From: Bacillota bacterium
GTDB taxonomy: Bacteria; Bacillota_A; Clostridia; Lachnospirales; Lachnospiraceae
Direction: 5' to 3'
Assembly (NCBI GenBank): GCA_023443925.1
Contig: JAEZSL010000179.1
Span: forward strand, 1-12,663
Length of the DNA stretch: 12,663 bases
Every line of letters starts with the position of its first letter. The first letter of the stretch is position 1. The position numbers were made by a program, and so were the translations under genes. The notes under the pieces are model-generated. The model saw only the letters and a list, made by a program, of their open reading frames with translations. It was not told where the DNA came from and did not search any database. Positions 6,101 through 12,197 of the stretch are shown one piece after another.

Positions 6101-7271
6101 CTGGGATGTGGCATCCAGCTCCTATGATCCTGACCTGAAAACGGCCCAGACCTTCGAGGTAGAAGGAACCGTGACTCTTCCGGCCAAAGTAATTAATCCT
6201 GACAGTGTATCTCTGGATATTACAATTGAAGTAACCGTCGATGCAGAGTCACTGACTGATAAAATCCTGGAGAAAATTTATCCGCTGCCATCCATAAAAG
6301 GAATTACGAACGGAACTGCCAAAACAGATACTGCCCTGGGGATCCCATCCAGAGTTACGCTGGGAACCGATGCCGGAAACGTTCAGGCAGATGTGATCTG
6401 GGATTTGGATTCCAGTTCCTATGATCCGTTCATCAGTGAAGAACAGACCTTTACCGTGGACGGAACCGTAGTACTCCCAGACAATGTTGTTAATCCCAAT
6501 GGAATTTCTTTGGAAGTTACCATTCATTTAACGGTTTCGGAAGAAGAGGAAGAACAGGAGTATTACACCATCCGGATCAACGTGACAAAAAGACCGGATA
6601 AAGTCAGCTATACACTGGGAGAGGATTTAGATACACAGGGGCTTGAGGTAACCGAATATCAGAAAGCCAGTCCCTCAAATGCAGTGAAAAAAACAGTTTT
6701 ATCAGAGGGGCAGTATGATCTGGAATATAATCTTGCAAGAACAGGAACACGAACAGTTAAGGTTATTTATTACGGAACCGACCGGTATGGGAATGAGAAA
6801 GAGTTTACAGATGAGTTTACGGTCAGAGTAAAAGAACCGCCGAGAGATGACAGCGATGACGATGATGACAGAGATATTACACAACCAGGCAAGCCAAAAG
6901 GCGGAGACGATGACCATTATTATTCCGGAAGCTGGCAATCAGATGAAAATGGATGGAGGATTACCGGAAATGATGGAAACAGTCCGGCAAACCGCTGGGT
7001 GTATACGGACTGGAAGGGATCAAACGACTGGTACTTCTTTGACGAAAAAGGCTATATGGTAACCGGATGGTTTGAATACAAAGGTAATAAGTATTATTTA
7101 AATCCGGTCAGTGACGGAAAGAAAGGCTATATGTATACCGGTTGGAACATGATTGAAGGAAAATGGTATTATTTCAGTGAAGCGGCAGATGAAACAAAAG
7201 GTTCCATGCTTAAGGACACCACAACTCCGGATGGGCATCGGGTAGGGCCGGATGGGGAACGTATTTCTTAA
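3150..7271 (+). CDS. Large secreted modular surface protein with cadherin-like, Ig-like and cell-wall-binding repeats
   Basis: A 1373-aa exported protein. Residues 1-29 form a signal peptide (SKSSR, a hydrophobic core ILIAAVLISS, cleavage after VYA). Residues about 35-215 resemble a carbohydrate-binding-like beta sandwich. Residues about 220-375 form a cadherin-like domain starting PPIITNLGGNAFFTEGSLPV. Five repeats of 91-95 aa begin near residues 377, 469, 564, 656 and 750; each has IFEDxDGDxLxYKVK, a Ca2+-binding-like acidic turn, and ends F.AxDG..DS.DTYTV. Three repeats of about 99 aa (near 842, 941, 1040) match bacterial Ig-like group 4 (TNGxAKTAAALxLP, TWDVxSSSYDP, VEGTVxLP). An EEEEEQE linker, an Ig-like group-3-type domain (about 1138-1230) and an acidic DDSDDDDDRD linker (about 1233-1242) follow. 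Residues from about 1260 are choline-binding-type wall repeats (WYFFDEKGYMVTGW, YMYTGW, WYYF) ending TPDGHRVGPDGERIS. There is no LPXTG motif and no catalytic domain. GGAGAG at 3135-3140 supports the start. A wall-attached adhesin or stalk is the likely role. Confidence 0.88.
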   Translation: MILSKSSRFLSGILIAAVLISSVPVNVYAETGEVLSENDRDAKSISGWTGESIDARTGIFDTIVEPVSNWYQYNMQNPIGVSSPTDGDGDENIFEYCPYYETKDNSKGKIYKDYIIQDPGYYALTANAEIFLRSGGDEGKLTIELYSDTSGTGTPINSSTVSSAGFTTEVWHTLSINSLSLTADVKRIRFILEATAADINNADDYIDFDGLSMKFTKVAAPPIITNLGGNAFFTEGSLPVYLDSGSDATVTVDTAFGRTYDGGSVVVSLISGSVITEDELKIDESGGITLSGENVKYLDTVIGTYTGGSSGTNLTINLNSNADNSSVTALLRAIVYNNKNNLKPNTMIRTIRISVEDNTGISGNADVAVTVNNINFRPVRKSGITNTGTDQVPVKNAYHLDLSTIFEDADTDSLTYKVKVNNSIAEVAQESYEYTPQTAGVYTLEFTANDGMVDSTDTYTVTLTALNTAPVRKSGVPASDSINMVVNTAFSLNLNDIFEDADGDTLSYKVKINGLTEQTAVSSYSYTPTATGTYTLEFKANDGHDDSADTYTVTLNAVAPNTPPARKTGVSDTKEETVPVKKACGINLNEIFEDADGDSLSYKVKVNGGAETAADGNYSYTPSSAGTHTLVFRAYDGSADSIDTYTVILTAVNTPPARRSEAGESISDNVTIGSTYTMDLSTIFEDENQDSLTYKVKIDGGTEEIVSMPYSINLTSLGTYTLVFKAYDGFSDSTDNYTVILNVKEPNRAPARAAGVEESESITTPVNSNIVKNLTNIFEDDDGDSLTYKVKIDSNPEVAANDYFTYIVPALGAHTLVFKANDGTVDSTQTYTVYITATKDPVKSVTAPNPVTGVTNGAAKTAAALHLPEKVVLVTEMGTVLADVTWDVTASSYDPDQKTEQTFDVEGTVSLPDKVYNPDGISLDVTVTVTVKAEVLVDKVLESILPLSPVTGIPNGTAKTAAALGLPVNVDLETDNGTVPAIVTWDVASSSYDPDLKTAQTFEVEGTVTLPAKVINPDSVSLDITIEVTVDAESLTDKILEKIYPLPSIKGITNGTAKTDTALGIPSRVTLGTDAGNVQADVIWDLDSSSYDPFISEEQTFTVDGTVVLPDNVVNPNGISLEVTIHLTVSEEEEEQEYYTIRINVTKRPDKVSYTLGEDLDTQGLEVTEYQKASPSNAVKKTVLSEGQYDLEYNLARTGTRTVKVIYYGTDRYGNEKEFTDEFTVRVKEPPRDDSDDDDDRDITQPGKPKGGDDDHYYSGSWQSDENGWRITGNDGNSPANRWVYTDWKGSNDWYFFDEKGYMVTGWFEYKGNKYYLNPVSDGKKGYMYTGWNMIEGKWYYFSEAADETKGSMLKDTTTPDGHRVGPDGERIS
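4278..5666 (+). repeat. Five tandem cadherin-like (CADG-type) repeat units within the surface protein gene
   Basis: Units begin near 4278, 4554, 4839, 5115 and 5397 and are 91-95 codons long. Every unit has a proline-rich opening (RPVRKSG, APVRKSG, PARKTG, PARRSE, PARAAG), an IFED(A/E/D)(D/N) turn followed by SLTYKVK or a close variant, and ends in a DxYTV-type strand. Units 2 and 3 share the DADGD acidic loop exactly, unit 4 has DENQD and unit 5 DDDGD. The spread of differences shows old duplication, not recent copying. Confidence 0.8.
5670..6536 (+). repeat. Three tandem Ig-like (Big_4-type) repeat units within the surface protein gene
   Basis: Units begin near 5670, 5970 and 6267. Each carries G(V/I)(T/P)NG(A/T)AKT, a W-D core (TWDV, TWDV, IWDL), SSSYDP or ASSYDP, and an EGTV or DGTV strand then NPDxxSLD or NPNGISLE. 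DNA identity is locally high around GCAAAAACAGCCGCTGCACT, which occurs in both of the first two units and could support recombination between them. Confidence 0.8.
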
Positions 7272-7336
7272 AATTACAGGATAGTATCTCCATTAACCAT
7301 TTGCACTGTAACAGAATAATAGATTTCCAGATAAGA

Positions 7337-7387
7337 AAAGGAAAGAGAGCATTCGGCATAAACTTGTCCGTCCGCCCTCTTTCCTTT
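7337..7387 (+). terminator. Possible terminator after the surface protein gene
   Basis: AAAGGAAAGAGAGC (7337-7350) pairs with GCCCTCTTTCCTTT (7374-7387) over 14 positions with one mismatch. The 23-nt loop can form a short inner CGG/CCG stem. The pyrimidine-rich right arm provides some T residues, but no clean T-tract follows, so efficiency is uncertain. It sits 65 nt past the stop and 80 nt before the next gene. Confidence 0.5.
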
Positions 7388-7414
7388 CTATTGTGATGAG
7401 TTAAAATATTTATA

Positions 7415-7443
7415 TTGCTATATTTTTCTAGAAATAGTAAAAT
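7415..7443 (+). promoter_or_regulatory. Putative promoter of the two-component operon
   Basis: TTGCTA (7415-7420) and TAAAAT (7438-7443) are separated by 17 bp in an AT-rich stretch upstream of the sensor kinase. The spacer contains the palindrome TTTCTAGAAA (7425-7434). The match to a vegetative promoter is reasonable but AT-rich DNA gives such matches by chance. Confidence 0.35.
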
Positions 7444-7469
7444 AAACAAAAATACATGGAATTTGATGC

Positions 7470-9362
7470 ATGATGGGTAACAGGTTCGGGGGAAAAATTA
7501 AGAGTATAATGAAAGAAAAACAAAAGAAGAACAGAAGAGCCCTATTATTTTTATTTCTGTCTGTATGTTTGATATCAGGGCTTGTAAGTATCCGGAATCA
7601 ATATGTTTCCTATCCCATATCCGATGGATTTTTAAACCTTTCGGATATGAATATGGAAGATAAGGCAGTTCAGTTAAATGGTGCATGGAAGTTTTATGAA
7701 GGGACATTTGAGGATACTGTCTCCCAGACAGCAGGCAGCCTGGACGTTCCGGGAAGCTGGCGGGGGAAAGTAATTAACGGAAAGAAGCTGGAAAAACACG
7801 GCATCGGTGTATATGAACTCCGTGTAAAAGTTCCATCGCCCGGTGATTACTGCATGAAGCTTAACTATGTTTCCAGTGCATACGAGCTTTCCATCAATAA
7901 TAAAAAGATTGTAGAAAACGGAAGAATCGGTGCAGACAAGAACGGAGAAATTCCCAGCTGGGCCCCTCAGTTTGTTTACTTTCATGCAGATCAGGCTGAT
8001 CTTGTGATCAGGCTTAAGGTATCCAATTTTCACTGCAATAATGGTGGAATTGTACTTCCGGTCTATATTGGAAAACAGGCGCCTCTGTTCCGGTTCCACC
8101 TTCTTAATCTGATGAAAAACATCGGGTTTATTGGTATTCTTGCTGGAATGGCGTGCTATCTGTATGTTTTTAACTGGTGTTTAAATAAAAAAGCACAGTC
8201 TGTATATCTTTGGATTTTTTGTATCTCTGTGCTGGTTTCTGCATCGATTATAGACGGTGAGAGTCTGGTCAGTATTTTATCCTTTCTCAGCATTGATGCA
8301 GTTTTGAAAATAGAGTATGTGTCCTTTATGGTCCAGATTACATCCATTCAGTTTTTTCTTTGGAGCATGTACCCGGAGCTGGGGAAGACCCATCCGGTCC
8401 GCTTTTTAAAGATTATAGATTTTTTCTATACTGCCATTCTTATTTTTCTGCCCGTCGTGCCTGTTTTGTATGACAATATGGTATTCGTACCGATTTTGTT
8501 TATTAATGCACTTTGTTATTTTATGAAAATTGCCAGGGCGTTCCAGTTAAAAAAGCCCAATGCCGGACCGGTTTTACTGGGCTTTTGTGTATATGTGATG
8601 TCCTGTTTCGTGCAGCTTGTGGATATCCAGCATAATATTGATGCAAAATTTTTAAGCGATTTCAATTTCTACTATTTCGGAGTGCTTTTTTTCCTTCTCA
8701 GCCAGGGATATGTTCTGGCAGTGAATGTGGAAGATACGTTCCATCAGTCAGAACTGGCCCATGAGATGGAGATTGCCTCTTTACAGGCCCAGATCTCCCC
8801 TCATTTCCTGTTTAATATTCTTCATAACATCTACTACCTTATGGACACGAATGCGAAGACGGCAAAGAATATGCTTATGTGTCTGTCTGATTTTTTGAGG
8901 GTAAAATACCGGTTTGATTACAGAACCTATACCCTGTATCAGTTAAGTGAGGAACTGGATCTGGTAAATGCTTATGTGGAACTGGAAAATGTGAGAATGA
9001 ACGGTGCCCTAAAGCTTGAGATTGATGCACCTGATGAGCTTCTGACAAACAAGATTCTTCCCCTTACCCTTCAGCCCCTTGTGGAAAACTGCATTAAGCA
9101 CGGATATGATTCCCGTGAGCTTAATATCCGGATCGGGGTTATGGATAAAGGAGAGATGCTATTAATCAGCGTAGAGGATAATGGAAGGGGAATCAGACCG
9201 GAAGTTCTTGAGAATATTGGCAGGAGTGATGCTTCAAAAAGAGGAGTCGGAATCAGCAATATCAATTACCGGCTGAAAATATGTTTTCAAAGCGAGCTGG
9301 TCATTGAAAGCCAGTGGTTAAAAGGAACAAAGATCAGTTTTCAGATACCGAAGAGGGGGTAA
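7470..9362 (+). CDS. Membrane sensor histidine kinase (LytS/YesM-type His_kinase with 7TM sensor region)
   Basis: A 630-aa kinase. An N-terminal membrane segment (residues about 23-41, ALLFLFLSVCLISG) precedes an extracellular domain (about 50-205) with a sugar-binding-like beta-sandwich look (VQLNGAWKFYEG, LDVPGSW, YELRVKVPSPGDYCMKL), as in 7TMR-DISM-type sensors. Several membrane helices span about 213-420. The catalytic part is the His_kinase type: SLQAQISPHFLFN with phospho-acceptor His445, LQPLVENCIKHG N-box (Asn540), EDNGRG (569-574) and GVGISN (592-597). The response regulator starts 9 nt downstream, so the pair is co-translated or nearly so. The start is ambiguous: ATG at 7470 and 7473 lack a clear ribosome binding site; ATG at 7509 gives a compact MKEKQKKNRR leader before the first helix and follows a GGGGGA at some distance. 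It probably senses an envelope or extracellular ligand, which cannot be named. Confidence 0.92.
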   Translation: MMGNRFGGKIKSIMKEKQKKNRRALLFLFLSVCLISGLVSIRNQYVSYPISDGFLNLSDMNMEDKAVQLNGAWKFYEGTFEDTVSQTAGSLDVPGSWRGKVINGKKLEKHGIGVYELRVKVPSPGDYCMKLNYVSSAYELSINNKKIVENGRIGADKNGEIPSWAPQFVYFHADQADLVIRLKVSNFHCNNGGIVLPVYIGKQAPLFRFHLLNLMKNIGFIGILAGMACYLYVFNWCLNKKAQSVYLWIFCISVLVSASIIDGESLVSILSFLSIDAVLKIEYVSFMVQITSIQFFLWSMYPELGKTHPVRFLKIIDFFYTAILIFLPVVPVLYDNMVFVPILFINALCYFMKIARAFQLKKPNAGPVLLGFCVYVMSCFVQLVDIQHNIDAKFLSDFNFYYFGVLFFLLSQGYVLAVNVEDTFHQSELAHEMEIASLQAQISPHFLFNILHNIYYLMDTNAKTAKNMLMCLSDFLRVKYRFDYRTYTLYQLSEELDLVNAYVELENVRMNGALKLEIDAPDELLTNKILPLTLQPLVENCIKHGYDSRELNIRIGVMDKGEMLLISVEDNGRGIRPEVLENIGRSDASKRGVGISNINYRLKICFQSELVIESQWLKGTKISFQIPKRG

Positions 9363-9371
9363 TATACAGGT

Positions 9372-10103
9372 ATGCAGGTTGTAGTCATTGATGATGAGAA
9401 AAATTCAATTGAATATCTTACAGAATTGCTGAAGAAAAAGGAGGAATTTTCTTTGTCAGCGGCTTTTTCTGATTCCAGAGAGGGGCTGGCATATTTACTT
9501 AAGAACCCCTGCGACCTGTTGTTTTTGGATATTGACATGCCGGGAATTAATGGAATGTACATTGCTGAGCAGATCAGCAGCCTTCATCCACAAACGAAGA
9601 TCTGCTTTGTAACTGCGTATAATGGTTATGCGGCAAAGGCATTTGAACTGAATGCAGTGGATTATTTATTAAAGCCCTACACGGAAGAACGCTTTTTTAA
9701 GTGTCTGAACAAATTAAAGAATACCACAGCCGGACAGGAGGTATACCAGGAGATCAGCGGACAGTATGAGTATAATTTAGACATGATCTGCGGATTTAAT
9801 GACGAAGATATTGTTCTTATACCAGCGGCTGATATATTTTATATAGAAGCATTACAGGGAGTTTGTATGATACATACCAGGAACCACGTATTCCGCGGTA
9901 ATAAAACGCTGAATTTTTATGAGGAAAAGCTGAAGAAGAATTCATTTTTCAGGACTCATAAGTGTTACCTGGCTAATCTCGCCAGAGCAGACCGGTTTCG
10001 GCCGCGAATTAATTATACTTATGATATGTATTTTAAGGATATTTCCGATGTGATACTGGTCAGCCGGAATAAGGTAAAAGAACTGAAACAATATTTTAAT
10101 TAA
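9372..10103 (+). CDS. LytTR-family response regulator
   Basis: A 243-aa regulator. Residues 1-115 form a receiver domain with the acidic pair Asp7-Asp8, phospho-acceptor Asp53 in LFLDIDMPG, Thr81 in FVTAYNGYAAKAF and Lys101 in DYLLKP. Residues about 140-240 form a LytTR DNA-binding domain (DIVLIPAADIFYIEALQG, FRGNKTLNFYEEKL, FFRTHKCYLANL, VSRNKVKELKQYF). It pairs with the kinase immediately upstream. LytTR proteins usually bind two direct repeats of about 9-10 bp spaced by about a helical turn upstream of promoters. I found no convincing pair in the intergenic regions of this window, so its targets are open. Members of the family often control surface, peptide or cell-wall genes. Confidence 0.94.
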   Translation: MQVVVIDDEKNSIEYLTELLKKKEEFSLSAAFSDSREGLAYLLKNPCDLLFLDIDMPGINGMYIAEQISSLHPQTKICFVTAYNGYAAKAFELNAVDYLLKPYTEERFFKCLNKLKNTTAGQEVYQEISGQYEYNLDMICGFNDEDIVLIPAADIFYIEALQGVCMIHTRNHVFRGNKTLNFYEEKLKKNSFFRTHKCYLANLARADRFRPRINYTYDMYFKDISDVILVSRNKVKELKQYFN

Positions 10104-10120
10104 TTCAGGAGGATGAAACG

Positions 10121-11059
10121 ATGAGTGAAAAAGTCAGGGTAAGTGATCTAAAAGCTGGAGATATCCTTTTACTGGAGCCCAGCGAAGACAAGATATCAAA
10201 GATCATAGCGTGGGTCACAAAATCTGAAGTAAGCCATACCGCTTTAAGCTGCGGGCCTTCCAAACCGACAGGGACCGTAATTGAGGAAACGCCCCCCAAT
10301 GCAGTGGAGGATACCATCCTAACCAGAACAGCCAGGACAGCCTATGTGATGCGGTTAAATCCGGGAAATAACGACTGCCAGCCAGTTATGGACATTGCAG
10401 CCCGGTATGTCAGCGAGAAGCTGCCTTACGCCCATGCCCAGCTTCCGTTTATCGGCCTGTATTGCATCACCAATAACATGCTGGGTGACACGGGGCTTCA
10501 GGGCCTTGTAACAAAGATTGTGAAGCTTTCCATGGGGATTTTAATGGAGCTGGAGGATGCAGTGATTTATAAAGGCAGAGAAGCCATGATGTGCTCCCAG
10601 TTTGCTTATCATTGCTATAAGGAAGCAGGAGAGAGTTATGAGATCCATTTAAATGATAAAACAGGCTTTCCTGTGATTGATAAGATCATTGATATCATTC
10701 AGAAAGATCCTTCCGGTTTTAACAGCCGGATATTCTCTGCAATGGGGGAAAACAGTCCTGTAACTGATGAGAATGTGGATGAAGCAATCAGTGAATTATA
10801 TGATGCGCTGAGTGAGAATCAGGCTGGCACTCGATTTTCTGCTTCGCCTGATTTGCCGGATGACCTTATTATAGAAGTAACCCGTTTCTGCATCCAGTTC
10901 GTTAAGACTTTTTCCAGGGGAGCAGACTGTAATCAGGAGGATGCTGTCTATTATTTGGACCGGCTTAAGGATATGTATGAATACTTTATCTCTCCAGGGG
11001 ACCTGTTGAAAAACACTCTTAATTTAACCTGCATCGGTACGGTTGATTACGAAGATTGA
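10121..11059 (+). CDS. Permuted papain-like cysteine hydrolase (YaeF/YiiX-type, NlpC/P60 superfamily)
   Basis: A 312-aa cytoplasm-type protein with no signal peptide. Residues 5-175 show the circularly permuted NlpC/P60 arrangement of the YaeF/YiiX group: LKAGDILLLEPS (11-21), the catalytic His39 in SEVSHTAL, a likely polar residue in VIEETPPN (Glu55/Glu56), and the catalytic Cys158 in MCSQFAYHCY. Residues about 185-312 are a helical, acidic extension with no recognised domain. The family acts on amide or thioester bonds in cell wall, lipid or peptide substrates; the substrate here is unknown. A strong AGGAGG 17 nt after the regulator stop places it as the third gene of the kinase/regulator operon, an uncommon partnership. 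A terminator follows directly, closing the operon. Confidence 0.82.
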   Translation: MSEKVRVSDLKAGDILLLEPSEDKISKIIAWVTKSEVSHTALSCGPSKPTGTVIEETPPNAVEDTILTRTARTAYVMRLNPGNNDCQPVMDIAARYVSEKLPYAHAQLPFIGLYCITNNMLGDTGLQGLVTKIVKLSMGILMELEDAVIYKGREAMMCSQFAYHCYKEAGESYEIHLNDKTGFPVIDKIIDIIQKDPSGFNSRIFSAMGENSPVTDENVDEAISELYDALSENQAGTRFSASPDLPDDLIIEVTRFCIQFVKTFSRGADCNQEDAVYYLDRLKDMYEYFISPGDLLKNTLNLTCIGTVDYED

Positions 11060-11069
11060 AGATTATTAT

Positions 11070-11111
11070 TAACCGTTAATCCCGCAGATTAACAGGTTAT
11101 GCTGTTTTTTT
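11070..11111 (+). terminator. Rho-independent terminator of the kinase/regulator/hydrolase operon
   Basis: TAACCGTTAAT (11070-11080) pairs with ATTAAC (11088-11093) plus GGTTA (11095-11099) across a 7-nt loop, with one bulged A. A run of seven T lies at 11105-11111. It begins 11 nt after the hydrolase stop. Confidence 0.82.
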
Positions 11112-11160
11112 GCATCTTAGGGATATCCCGCCTGCAATGAAAAAAATACCGATATAATGT

Positions 11161-11195
11161 AGCCAGCTGGTGATTACAAACCAGCTGGCTTTTTT
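11161..11195 (+). terminator. Second, perfect rho-independent terminator
   Basis: AGCCAGCTGGT (11161-11171) pairs perfectly with ACCAGCTGGCT (11180-11190) around an 8-nt loop and is followed by T residues through 11195. It is the stronger hairpin of two in tandem. A TATAAT (11153-11158) with no clear -35 lies just before it; RNA started there would begin inside the left arm and escape the hairpin. Confidence 0.82.
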
Positions 11196-11244
11196 GGCGT
11201 AAATAACAGCCGAATACTGTATTTTTAGGAAGGCGGGAAAATAA

Positions 11245-11916
11245 ATGGATTATGCAAAAACAAAACAGTGGCTGGATGATCATGGAGTCATTCTGGAGGA
11301 AAGCTTCTATGCAGCATTGAATAATCTTGCAAAAGACTACAAAAAGACAAATGACTTAAGGCTTCTGGAAGACGTATATCAGAAACTGGGGGTAAATAAA
11401 CAGGCTGTTTCCTGGTGGAAAAATCACCCATACAGCACTCAGACAAGAGAATCCAAGAAGCAGGTGATTGCCTCCTGTGCGAAAATATTTCATTTAAATG
11501 CAGATGAGTCCGAGCTTCTGGCCAATAAGGCGGGACTCTCTCTTTCCGGCGAGCATGATTTTTGCGGATATTTCAGACAGTTTCTAAATGGCGGCAGAGG
11601 AAGAGGCAAATCAATCTGCGAGGCAGCCAATGTCAGCGAGCGGATGTTTCAATACATTAAGAGTCAGAAACGGCCGTCAAAGGAAACGCTTCTGGCAATT
11701 GCCATCTCTCTTGGACTCGGAATTGACGAAATACAGCTTTTACTTAAAAAAGCGGGGTATGCGTTATCTGCTTCTCTCCCCAATGATGCAGTTGTATGCT
11801 GGTTTCTTTCCGGTGAAAGAAAGACAGATGGAGCTGTTCCTGTACTGTTTTATATCAATGAAGTGCTTGATGAGCTTCAGCTTCCTCTTCTTATGACGCG
11901 GTTAAGAAGCTCGTAA
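11245..11916 (+). CDS. Regulator-like protein with two tandem helix-turn-helix-type units
   Basis: A 223-aa protein with no signal peptide. The C-terminal unit (about 108-178) resembles an XRE-like HTH module common in Lachnospiraceae: SICEAANVSERMFQYIKSQK, RPSKETLLAIAISLGLGIDE, IQLLLKKAGYALS. The N-terminal unit (about 39-101) is clearly related: LGVNKQAVSWWKNHPYSTQ, KKQVIASCAKIFHLNADESE, LLANKAGLSLS. The two align at an offset of about 80 residues, so the protein contains an internal duplication. The final segment (180-223) has no recognised motif. GGAAGGCGGG at 11229-11238 is a good ribosome binding site and the gene is flanked by terminators, so it is monocistronic. DNA binding is inferred from the HTH-like pattern; the target is unknown. 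Another possibility is a toxin-antitoxin- or defence-type adaptor, for which there is no direct evidence. Confidence 0.72.
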   Translation: MDYAKTKQWLDDHGVILEESFYAALNNLAKDYKKTNDLRLLEDVYQKLGVNKQAVSWWKNHPYSTQTRESKKQVIASCAKIFHLNADESELLANKAGLSLSGEHDFCGYFRQFLNGGRGRGKSICEAANVSERMFQYIKSQKRPSKETLLAIAISLGLGIDEIQLLLKKAGYALSASLPNDAVVCWFLSGERKTDGAVPVLFYINEVLDELQLPLLMTRLRSS

Positions 11917-11952
11917 TTCATGTACTTTCACCTAAAATAGAATAATTTTATG

Positions 11953-11978
11953 AAAGCCGGATATAAAGCCGGCTTTTT
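11953..11978 (+). terminator. Rho-independent terminator of the HTH gene
   Basis: AAAGCCGG (11953-11960) pairs perfectly with CCGGCTTT (11969-11976) around the loop ATATAAAG, ending in a T-run to 11978. It sits 37 nt after the stop. Confidence 0.8.
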
Positions 11979-12083
11979 GAGGTTGTGCTGGTAATAAATA
12001 GATATATGTCTTATTAATTGTCAAAAATCTGACGAGAATAAAAAGTAATCGGATAAATTAAAATAATTATTGTAAAATCTATT

Positions 12084-12115
12084 ATAATTGATATCAATTA
12101 TGTCGACAATATAAG
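12084..12115 (+). promoter_or_regulatory. 18-bp perfect palindrome with overlapping promoter-like elements
   Basis: ATAATTGATATCAATTAT at 12084-12101 is a perfect 18-bp palindrome. Its right half also holds TTGATA (12088-12093), which lies 16 bp from TATAAG (12110-12115), a possible -35/-10 pair, and a Spo0A-like TGTCGACA (12101-12108) lies in the spacer. The palindrome is reminiscent of Fur-family operators (AT-rich, GATA/TATC core), but the fit is loose and the regulator is not known. Confidence 0.5.
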
Positions 12116-12136
12116 ATTTGGGTAAATCGCATATTT

Positions 12137-12157
12137 AGTATCAGATACTTTTCGACA
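12137..12157 (+). promoter_or_regulatory. 13-bp palindrome joined to a Spo0A-box-like site
   Basis: AGTATCAGATACT (12137-12149) is a perfect palindrome around one central A. Two bases later, TTCGACA (12151-12157) is the reverse complement of TGTCGAA, a perfect match to the core 0A box TGNCGAA on the minus strand. Confidence 0.45.
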
Positions 12158-12197
12158 CGGCATATGTAGTACTTTAACTAAAAAGTCCCGTCATAAA

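Noticed and set aside
4278..6536. CRISPR or other nucleotide-level short-repeat array
   Set aside because: The periodicity is of about 280-300 bp and in frame; it reflects protein domain repeats, with no short identical repeats and spacers.
5430..6938. Minus-strand open frames inside the large gene
   Set aside because: They are shadows of the repetitive coding strand; their products are low-complexity or Cys/Ile-rich and no ribosome binding sites support them.
7150..7271. Sortase (LPXTG) anchor on the large surface protein
   Set aside because: The C-terminus has neither LPXTG-like motif, hydrophobic helix nor positive tail; it ends in cell-wall-binding repeats.
7271..7470. LytTR direct-repeat binding sites near the kinase or collar promoters
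   Set aside because: No pair of sites resembling the family pattern at suitable spacing could be found by eye in 1288-1450, 3070-3150 or 7271-7470.
11588..11896. Open frame of 102 codons within the HTH gene
   Set aside because: Alternative frame of the HTH protein with no ribosome binding site and an implausible composition.
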